Shown: piece by piece, positions 1-5,890 of the stretch
Numbering within the stretch: the first letter of the stretch is position 1
Layout of the letters: each line of letters starts with the position of its first letter
NCBI GenBank assembly: GCA_002713455.1
Contig: PASX01000003.1
Span: forward strand, 1 to 5,890
Origin: Fidelibacterota bacterium
Lineage (GTDB): Bacteria > Fidelibacterota > Marinisomatia > Marinisomatales > TCS55
Direction: 5' to 3'
Length of the DNA stretch: 5,890 bases
Position numbers and translations under genes: made by a program
Notes under the pieces: generated by a model
Database searches by the model: none
What the model was told of the DNA's origin: nothing
What the model saw: only the letters and a program-made list of their open reading frames with translations

Positions 1-925
1 AACCTTGTTTTATTAAATATGGTTCATAAACATCTTCAATAGTTGATGCATCTTCACTAACTGCAACAGATAAGGAATTAACTCCAACAGGGCCACCTTC
101 AAATTTTTCAATCAAAGTTGATAAAATAGTCCTATCCATTCCATCCAAGCCAAACTTATCTATACCTAGAGCTTTAAGTGATTCATTTGCAATTGATTTA
201 TTTATTTTACCGTCTGCTTTTACTTGTGCATAATCACGAGTTCTTTTCAAAATTCTATTAGCTATTCTTGGTGTGCCACGCGAACGTTTTGCTAGCTCCA
301 TGCCTCCTTCATCATCAATTTCTACTTCTAGTATTTTCGCAGATCTATTAAGTATTTTAAATAAATCTTTCGAATTATAATAATCTAATCTAAGCACAAC
401 TCCGAATCGATCTCTTAATGGAGAAGTAAGGTTTCCTAACCTTGTAGTAGCTCCTACCAAAGTAAAAGGATCAATATTAAGCTGTACATTTCTAGCGCCT
501 GGTCCTTTATCAATCATAATTTCAATTCGGTAATCTTCCATAGCAGAGTAAAGATATTCTTCAACTACAGAATTTAGACGATGAATCTCATCAATAAAAA
601 AGACATCTTTACTTTTTAAGTTTGTTAGGAGACCAGCCAAATCACCTGCTCTGTCAATTACAGGGCCTGAAGATTGTTTTATACTAACACTCAATTCCTT
701 TGCTATTATATTTGATAGTGTAGTTTTACCTAAACCAGGTGGCCCAAATAAAAGTACATGATCTAACGACTCATTTCTATTATTAGCTGCTTCGATATAT
801 AGCTTAAGACTGTCTATCACATCTTTTTGTCCAATGAAATCTTCTATTTTATTGGGTCTTAAAGATTTTTCATCAATTAAATCTTCTTCAAATGGTTGAG
901 GGTCGTTTATATGGATTTCAGTCAT
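1..925 (-). CDS. ruvB: RuvB, Holliday-junction branch-migration DNA helicase (3' end cut by window edge)
   Basis: RuvB is the AAA+ ATPase that forms hexameric rings on the DNA arms beside RuvA and pumps DNA through the Holliday junction in the cytoplasm before RuvC cleavage. The visible 308 residues align end to end with the family. Walker A is GPPGLGKT at 61-68, Walker B/DEAH-like FFIDEIHR at 109-116, and sensor 1 is GATTR at 158-162. [10 protein letters not shown] at 166-175 holds the arginine finger (R173, matching E. coli R174), and sensor 2 is RGTPRIANR at 216-224. The winged-helix part [15 protein letters not shown] (277-291) and [13 protein letters not shown] (296-308) follow. E. coli RuvB is 336 residues, so only the last 30 or so are missing. 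The ATG at 925 is the first ATG after an in-frame TGA in the spacer; a TTG 12 bases upstream (935-937) is the only near alternative. No Shine-Dalgarno is evident. It lies 79 bases after the transketolase stop. No ruvA or ruvC is in view. The family call is certain. Confidence 0.98.
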   Translation of the reverse strand, partial: MTEIHINDPQPFEEDLIDEKSLRPNKIEDFIGQKDVIDSLKLYIEAANNRNESLDHVLLFGPPGLGKTTLSNIIAKELSVSIKQSSGPVIDRAGDLAGLLTNLKSKDVFFIDEIHRLNSVVEEYLYSAMEDYRIEIMIDKGPGARNVQLNIDPFTLVGATTRLGNLTSPLRDRFGVVLRLDYYNSKDLFKILNRSAKILEVEIDDEGGMELAKRSRGTPRIANRILKRTRDYAQVKADGKINKSIANESLKALGIDKFGLDGMDRTILSTLIEKFEGGPVGVNSLSVAVSEDASTIEDVYEPYLIKQG

Positions 926-1004
926 ATATTTAATCAAATAAGAAAAAAAACATCCTATTTGAGTTTGGAAGGTACAAAAATGAAGGGGGGGTCGTCAAAT
1001 TTTG
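926..1004 (-). other. Spacer between transketolase gene and ruvB, with C7 and T8 homopolymer runs
   Basis: These 79 bases are the longest non-coding stretch in the window. In the minus-strand sense they hold a run of seven C (985-991) 13 bases after the transketolase stop, then a run of eight T (943-950) shortly before the ruvB start. The C run is notable in such AT-rich sequence. I looked for a stem just before the T run and found only three-base pairings, so a Rho-independent terminator is not supported. An AGGA-like motif lies about 30 bases before the ruvB ATG, too far to serve as its ribosome-binding site. Confidence 0.7.
969..998 (-). promoter_or_regulatory. Weak candidate sigma-70-type promoter for ruvB
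   Basis: On the minus strand TTGACG (993-998) matches five of six bases of a -35 box. After 18 bases, TACCTT (969-974) matches three of six bases of a -10 box. A start just downstream would leave a leader of about 35-40 bases before ruvB. The -10 match is poor, the spacing is one base above the optimum, and chance matches are common in AT-rich sequence. It is listed only because it lies in the one gap wide enough to hold an internal promoter. Confidence 0.2.
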
Positions 1005-3332
1005 CTATTTTATATTAGGTATAGATTGATGCAGTCTATTTAATCTGTTATTTCTTTCATTTGCAAATCTCTTTATACCTTCAAATAAACTTTGTGAATC
1101 AAGCTTCGATTCAGCTATAATTTCATCAACTGATCCACCAGTTCTCCATCTATTGTCAAAATCTGGACTTAAAGAATAGTCTTGGACTACACGATTTGAA
1201 ATCCAATTTTTCATAAGACTTATAGCTCCATTTGTAATAACCATTGAGTCAGGCCATTCCATATCAGAAATAATTCTTTGTTGATATTCTAGTGGCTGAA
1301 GTCTAAATAATTCCCATGAAATAGCGGCAATAATTTTAACATTTGGACCATCTGATTTAATCTGAGGCAAAATCTTAATTAATGAATTAATTGAACTAGT
1401 TCCTCTAATAATTACTACACCATCCTTATTTTTATTAGAATCATAATTTTTTATAATATATGCTCCTTTAGATGCATCTAAATGTGAGGCTATACCTAAC
1501 TCATTCCTATCTGGTATTTCAACCGGGGGTCTAGTTAAATGAATTGCAATAATCGGTACATTTGTATTCATAGCTGCCGCAAGTGCGGGTGCGACTTCAT
1601 TATGTTCCCATGGATGAAGATTGATGATGTGACCTTGAGGAAATAATTGTGTAACGCCTGGAGCAAATATACCAAAATGTGTGCGACTATCTTCAGCTGT
1701 TTCAGGACCAGAATGACCTGCTATCCATATCAATTTTCCTACTTTTAAATCTGAATCTTGTGCTAATTGACTAAATAATCTTATAGGTCCATATTTCAAA
1801 TAACTAAAAGATCCATATGTGCTCATTGCTCCATAAAATCCATTGAATTCCTCATAGGGGTCTTCATTGAAGTTAACACTTGTTAATCCAGCCAGCATCC
1901 CAGCGTTAGTAAATTCCGTAATACCCTGTGGCATGAGAGGACTATCTGTATTAGAATCTTTATTAAAAAATCCTAAGTCATCAGCGCCGCTGTATCCTTT
2001 AGCAAATCCTGAAACATTTGTAGAATCAGCTAAATCGGCACTCATTGCAATTACCAGAGGTCGTCCATATTTTTTTATAGAGTATGTGTTTATATAACTA
2101 GCATATTTAGAAAACCCAACACGGTTTGGTGCTTTTTCTCCAGGTTTTACAAATAGATCTTTAGGAAGAGATTTAATATTAAATAGATTTTTATCTTTTG
2201 TAGGATTATTAATAGTGATTTTACAATTAGGAATTTGCTCAGGGACTGAATCACCTGTTGAAACTAAAGTATCTGACAAATATTCAACTAGACTCTGATT
2301 TGATTTCAATACTGAAAATATAGATTCAAAATAAGATCTGGCTTGATCTTCTTGCCCTTCTTTAGTATTTGCCTCTTCGGATCCAAAATTCAAAAAATCT
2401 ACATCATATTTATCGGCAAAATCTTGTTTTGTTTTCCAAAATAATTCTGAATTCCTTTTATGGGCAGCTCCATGACTTGCATAATCTATCTTATGATAAC
2501 CGCGTCCTTTTGTCGTTCGTCCATATATAACCTTTGGTATTTTAGGGTCTGCATTTTCAATTAATAGTTTATAATAAGATTTCGTTAACTCTCCCCAATT
2601 TTCACCATCCATCGTTCCTTCTACATGCCAACCGTGTGAACCAAACCAATCTTCTGGTGTACCATACACTATTGAACTAAATGGGCGAGGATCAATACCA
2701 AAATCATTCCAATCTAAAAAATAAATTAGATTACCTAAACCAAGTCCCCAGGCTGAATTCATCGTTTCATGCGAAGCACCTGTAGTTAACCCACCTTCTC
2801 CTTCAAAAGCAAAAACTTTTACTTCTGGGGTTTTCGCAATTTTAAAAGCTAAAGCCTCGCCTGCTGCTGCAGGTGACCCATGGCCACTAGGACCAGTATT
2901 AAACTTAAAGAATAATGTTTTACCTTCCATTTCAGCATGACCTGGCAAACCACCATTCCTTCTTAAAAAAAGTAGGTCTTCCCATACTAATTGAAATTTA
3001 TCACCTAAAAAATGTTTATATTTTTTATCACCTGTTTGCTTAAATCTAATTCGAAGGGCCTCATTCAAAACAGCTAGTGTTGCATATACTACGGGATTGG
3101 TATGCCCAGCTACCAATACATATCTATCTGCAAATCGTTTTCCAGAATCTCTTATATCCCATCTCATTGCACCTGATAATAGGGTTGTAACCATTGCATG
3201 AACTTTTGATCTTGATCCACCAGGATGCCCAGACTGTCTATGATTAAGCATTATATCAATACATTGATCAATTAAGTCTTTTGTAATCTCCCAATAGGGA
3301 AAATATTGTTCTAGTTCTTTTATAGGCTTCAT
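1005..3332 (-). CDS. Divergent long transketolase (TPP-dependent ketol transfer enzyme)
   Basis: This is a complete 775-residue gene. An in-frame TAA directly before the ATG (3333-3335) rules out an upstream start. Transketolase moves two-carbon ketol units between sugar phosphates in the cytosol, in the pentose phosphate or Calvin pathways. Order of domains: TPP-pyrophosphate domain (about 1-300), pyrimidine-binding domain (about 400-605), C-terminal domain (about 620-775). Against E. coli TktA numbering recalled from memory, I can place H36 (H26), H77 (H66), H132 (H100), N209 (N185), H287 (H261), R404 (R358), D433 (D381), S437 (S385), the TPP-activating E473 (E411), H540 (H461), D548 (D469), H552 (H473) and R601 (R520). 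The metal-binding aspartate of the GDG motif is replaced by E179 (GEGG, 178-181), and TGPLGQG is TGPSGHG (146-152). Length exceeds TktA (663) by about 112 residues spread over several insertions. Phosphate- and hydroxyl-binding residues favour sugar-phosphate substrates; exact substrates are inferred. It starts 20 bases after uvrA, so is probably co-transcribed. Confidence 0.9.
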   Translation of the reverse strand: MKPIKELEQYFPYWEITKDLIDQCIDIMLNHRQSGHPGGSRSKVHAMVTTLLSGAMRWDIRDSGKRFADRYVLVAGHTNPVVYATLAVLNEALRIRFKQTGDKKYKHFLGDKFQLVWEDLLFLRRNGGLPGHAEMEGKTLFFKFNTGPSGHGSPAAAGEALAFKIAKTPEVKVFAFEGEGGLTTGASHETMNSAWGLGLGNLIYFLDWNDFGIDPRPFSSIVYGTPEDWFGSHGWHVEGTMDGENWGELTKSYYKLLIENADPKIPKVIYGRTTKGRGYHKIDYASHGAAHKRNSELFWKTKQDFADKYDVDFLNFGSEEANTKEGQEDQARSYFESIFSVLKSNQSLVEYLSDTLVSTGDSVPEQIPNCKITINNPTKDKNLFNIKSLPKDLFVKPGEKAPNRVGFSKYASYINTYSIKKYGRPLVIAMSADLADSTNVSGFAKGYSGADDLGFFNKDSNTDSPLMPQGITEFTNAGMLAGLTSVNFNEDPYEEFNGFYGAMSTYGSFSYLKYGPIRLFSQLAQDSDLKVGKLIWIAGHSGPETAEDSRTHFGIFAPGVTQLFPQGHIINLHPWEHNEVAPALAAAMNTNVPIIAIHLTRPPVEIPDRNELGIASHLDASKGAYIIKNYDSNKNKDGVVIIRGTSSINSLIKILPQIKSDGPNVKIIAAISWELFRLQPLEYQQRIISDMEWPDSMVITNGAISLMKNWISNRVVQDYSLSPDFDNRWRTGGSVDEIIAESKLDSQSLFEGIKRFANERNNRLNRLHQSIPNIK

Positions 3333-3352
3333 TTATTTCACAATATAATCAT
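3333..3352 (-). other. uvrA-transketolase junction, no recognisable Shine-Dalgarno
   Basis: Only 20 bases separate the uvrA TAA from the transketolase ATG, which leaves no room for an ordinary promoter and terminator pair and supports one transcript. The junction contains no AGGAGG-like sequence; the nearest purine-rich part is GTGAAA a few bases before the ATG. In the minus-strand sense, an ATG falls directly after the uvrA stop and opens a four-codon frame that ends at a TGA inside the junction. It is out of frame with the transketolase and is probably chance. Confidence 0.6.
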
Positions 3353-5890
3353 TTATAATGTGGATTTTAAAAATTTTCCTGTATATGATTTTTTAAAATT
3401 TGATAAATTTTCTGGCGTTCCAGAAAAAAGAACATTTCCACCTTCTTCGCCACCTTCTGGACCTAAATCAATTATCCAATCAGCACATTTAATTACATCT
3501 AAATTATGCTCGATAACAACGACTGTATTACCTCTCTCCACTAAAGTTTGTAGTACATTTAGCAACATATTTATATCTTCAAAATGAAGTCCTGTAGTTG
3601 GCTCATCAAGAATATAAAATGTTTTATCTTTTGATGCTCTAGATAATTCTGTTGCTAACTTAACTCTTTGCGCCTCACCTCCTGACAGTGTGGTCGCCTG
3701 CTGACCAAGCCTAATATACCCAAGGCCCACATCACTAAGAGTAGTCAGTTTTTTTACTATTTGGGGGATATTTGTAAAAAAGTTAAGTGCTTCTTCAACA
3801 GACATATTTAATACATCAGCAATATTTTTCCCCTTATATTTTATTTCTAGAGTTTCACGATTATATCGAGCTCCTTTGCAAATTTCACAAGTTACATAAA
3901 CATCTGGCAAAAAATTCATTTCAATTTTAATTATTCCATCACCTTCACAAGCTTCACATCTCCCCCCTTTAACATTAAAGGAAAACCTTCCCGGTTTATA
4001 GCCTCGAATTTTTGATTCTGGTAATTGAGTAAATAGATCTCTAATAATTGTAAAAACACCAGTATATGTTGCAGGATTTGATCTCGGTGTTCTTCCAATA
4101 GGTTTTTGGTCAATATCTATAACCTTATCTAAATATTCAATTCCACTTATTGATTCATGTGAAAGAGGATATGCTCTAGCATTATTAAGCTCTTTTGAAA
4201 GCGCAGGGTAAACTGTTTCATTAATTAAACTACTTTTCCCAGATCCACTAACTCCAGATACAATAATCATTGTTCCCAAGGGGAAGGAAACTTTTATGTT
4301 TTTTAAATTGTTTCCACTAGCACCTAAAACGGTCAACATTTTACCATTACCTTTTCGGCGATTCTTTGGAATAGGAATAGATTTTTTACCAGAAAGATAC
4401 TTACCAGTTATGGAGTTTTTGGATTTAGTTATATTTTGGGGTGAACCAGAAAAAACAATTTTACCTCCATGTTCTCCTGCTCCAGGACCTATATCAATTA
4501 ATTGATCTGCAGACTCCATAGTTTCGTGATCATGCTCAACAACTATAATTGAATTACCTAAATCCCTCAGTTTTTTTAAAGAATTTAATAATCGATTATT
4601 ATCTCTAGGGTGAAGACCAATTGAAGGTTCATCTAAAATATAAAGGACACCTACCAATTGGCTTCCTATCTGTGTAGCTAGACGAATTCGTTGTGCCTCT
4701 CCTCCCGACAATGTTGTTGCTGATCGATCTAAAGTTAAATAGTCCAATCCAACATCAATTAAAAAACTTAGTCGCTCTTTAACCTCCTTCAAAATTTGTG
4801 CAGAAATAGCTACATGAGTTTTACTTAACGATAATTTATCAAAAAATTCATGGATTTTTTTAATTGAAAGAGATGAAATTTCACCTAAGTTTTTTCCCCC
4901 TACTGTTACAGCAAGTGATTCTTCTTTTAGCCTTGAACCAAAACATTTTGGACAGGCTCGCATACTCATAAATTGTTCTATCCAATCTCTAATATGATTT
5001 GATTTTGTTTGTTTATATCTCCTCATCAAATTTGGGATTGTTCCTTCCCATCCTCCAGTATATGTACCGCTCCACCTATCAGAAGTATAATCCATTTTTA
5101 ATTTTTTACGCCCAGTCCCATTTAATAAAATTTCTCTGATTTTTCTATCAAGTTTATACCATGGAGTCGTAAAACTAAAATGATAGTGTGAAGATAAACT
5201 TTTTAATATACTTCCATACCAATTGTCACGGGGTTGTTCTCCTAGAGGAATTATTGCTCCTTGTATTAATGATTTAGTTTTATCTGGAACTAACATTTCA
5301 GGGTCAATATCCATATGCGATCCAATTCCATCACATTGTGGGCATGCTCCATATGGAGAGTTAAAGGAAAACATTCTAGGAACCAATTCTTCCATTGAGA
5401 CTTCACAGTGAGGGCATGCAAAATTTTCACTAAATAAGTGGTCCTTAGATGGTAATTCATGTATGATTGTCAATCCTGATCCAATTTTTAAAGAAAGTTC
5501 AATAGATTCTGTCAGTCTTTCCTGAAATTCATTTTCTATTTCTAGTCTATCAATGACTACTTCGATTGAATGTTTTTTATTTTTTTCAAGATTTATTTTA
5601 TCATCAATAGAGTAAATATCTCCATCGATACGTACTCTTAAAAATCCTTCTTTTCTAACTTGTTCTAATATTCCTTTATGTTGACCTTTTCTACCTCGAA
5701 TAACAGGAGCGAGAATATATATTTTTGTTCCCTTACCAAGCTTAAGAATCGTATCAACAATTTGTTGGACAGTTTGTCGCTGAATAGGTCGGTCACAGAT
5801 CCAACAGTGAGGTTTCCCAATATGAGCAAATAACAATCTCATATAATCATGTATTTCAGTAACTGTGCCAACCGTTGATCTTGGATTACG
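3353..5890 (-). CDS. uvrA: UvrA, excinuclease ABC damage-recognition ATPase (5' end cut by window edge)
   Basis: UvrA dimers scan DNA for helix-distorting lesions and load UvrB in nucleotide excision repair. The frame is open to the last base of the window. It continues 16 codons beyond the first internal methionine (5842) with [15 protein letters not shown], a conserved UvrA stretch near E. coli residue 93, so that methionine is not the start. About 92 N-terminal residues, including the first Walker A, lie outside; full length would be about 937, close to E. coli's 940. In the 845 visible residues I see zinc module 1 (C159, C162, C183, C186), a further CxxC at 313-316, signature LSGGEAQR at 394-401 with Walker B YILDEP at 417-422, second Walker [10 protein letters not shown] at 546-554, zinc module 2 (C645, C648, C668, C671, CX2C-X19-CX2C), second signature at 735-742 and Walker B at 759-764. 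An extra CxxC (C39, C42) sits near the N-terminal side. All landmark ATPase and zinc residues in view are intact, so it looks functional. No SOS box can be judged because the promoter is outside. Confidence 0.98.
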   Translation of the reverse strand, partial: RNPRSTVGTVTEIHDYMRLLFAHIGKPHCWICDRPIQRQTVQQIVDTILKLGKGTKIYILAPVIRGRKGQHKGILEQVRKEGFLRVRIDGDIYSIDDKINLEKNKKHSIEVVIDRLEIENEFQERLTESIELSLKIGSGLTIIHELPSKDHLFSENFACPHCEVSMEELVPRMFSFNSPYGACPQCDGIGSHMDIDPEMLVPDKTKSLIQGAIIPLGEQPRDNWYGSILKSLSSHYHFSFTTPWYKLDRKIREILLNGTGRKKLKMDYTSDRWSGTYTGGWEGTIPNLMRRYKQTKSNHIRDWIEQFMSMRACPKCFGSRLKEESLAVTVGGKNLGEISSLSIKKIHEFFDKLSLSKTHVAISAQILKEVKERLSFLIDVGLDYLTLDRSATTLSGGEAQRIRLATQIGSQLVGVLYILDEPSIGLHPRDNNRLLNSLKKLRDLGNSIIVVEHDHETMESADQLIDIGPGAGEHGGKIVFSGSPQNITKSKNSITGKYLSGKKSIPIPKNRRKGNGKMLTVLGASGNNLKNIKVSFPLGTMIIVSGVSGSGKSSLINETVYPALSKELNNARAYPLSHESISGIEYLDKVIDIDQKPIGRTPRSNPATYTGVFTIIRDLFTQLPESKIRGYKPGRFSFNVKGGRCEACEGDGIIKIEMNFLPDVYVTCEICKGARYNRETLEIKYKGKNIADVLNMSVEEALNFFTNIPQIVKKLTTLSDVGLGYIRLGQQATTLSGGEAQRVKLATELSRASKDKTFYILDEPTTGLHFEDINMLLNVLQTLVERGNTVVVIEHNLDVIKCADWIIDLGPEGGEEGGNVLFSGTPENLSNFKKSYTGKFLKSTL

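Noticed and set aside
943..968. Rho-independent terminator ending in the T8 run before ruvB
   Set aside because: No stem longer than about three base pairs could be found directly upstream of the T run.
1867..2097. 76-residue open frame on the plus strand
   Set aside because: It lies wholly antisense to the pyrimidine-binding part of the transketolase, has no recognisable domain and is explained by the coding strand.
1005..3332. Phosphoketolase, DXP synthase or pyruvate dehydrogenase E1 as identity of the 775-residue enzyme
   Set aside because: The length is near that of phosphoketolase, but its typical motifs are absent. The order and spacing of H540, D548 and H552, the sugar-phosphate residues R404, S437 and R601, and E473 all match transketolase.
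3338..3352. Four-codon leader peptide right after the uvrA stop
   Set aside because: It has no ribosome-binding site, is out of frame with the next gene, and such tiny frames are expected by chance in AT-rich sequence.
3360..3587. 75-residue open frame on the plus strand
   Set aside because: It is antisense to the conserved C-terminal ATPase part of uvrA; its Pro/Ser-rich composition is a by-product of the UvrA codons.
3931..4113. 60-residue open frame on the minus strand
   Set aside because: It is an alternative frame inside uvrA across the second zinc module; the UvrA frame is intact and conserved there.
4296..4505. 69-residue open frame on the plus strand
   Set aside because: It is antisense to uvrA between the two ATPase halves and has no independent support.
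3560..4760. Long imperfect DNA repeat within uvrA (about 3590-3700 resembles about 4620-4720)
   Set aside because: It reflects the two homologous ATPase halves found in every UvrA, not a recent duplication; the bases have diverged at many sites.
5223..5411. 62-residue open frame on the plus strand
   Set aside because: It is antisense to the first zinc module of uvrA; the apparent Cys residues are coincidental.

Overview
The window is a tightly packed, strongly AT-rich piece of bacterial chromosome with every gene on the minus strand. Read in the direction of transcription (right to left), it holds the 3' nine-tenths of uvrA (nucleotide excision repair ATPase), a complete transketolase-family gene, and the 5' nine-tenths of ruvB (Holliday-junction branch-migration motor). 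uvrA runs off the right edge and ruvB off the left edge, and both stay in frame to the boundary. No RNA gene, mobile element, CRISPR array or prophage gene is visible.

Layout: bases 1-925 are ruvB, cut 3'. Bases 926-1004 are a 79-base spacer with a C7 run and a T8 run (minus-strand sense). Bases 1005-3332 are the 775-residue transketolase-like gene. Bases 3333-3352 are a 20-base junction. Bases 3353-5890 are uvrA, cut 5'. The same strand and short gaps suggest co-transcription as uvrA-tkt-ruvB, possibly with an extra internal start in the 79-base spacer. uvrA and ruvB share a theme of DNA repair and recombination. The carbon-metabolism enzyme between them has no obvious functional link to either.

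The most interesting gene is the transketolase. It carries nearly every catalytic and substrate-binding residue of classical transketolase at recognisable positions. However, it is about 112 residues longer than the E. coli enzyme, and its thiamine-diphosphate/metal motif starts GEG where the family normally has GDG. It is best read as a divergent transketolase clade, not a phosphoketolase, DXP synthase or pyruvate dehydrogenase E1.

Organism: strong A/T bias at third codon positions, short gaps and weak or absent Shine-Dalgarno sequences suggest a small, streamlined, free-living genome such as those of marine bacterioplankton. The style of UvrA and the transketolase would fit a low-GC member of Chloroflexota (SAR202-like), but that is an impression from memory of similar proteins and is not shown by this sequence. 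I see no convincing evidence of a wholly new multi-gene system here.
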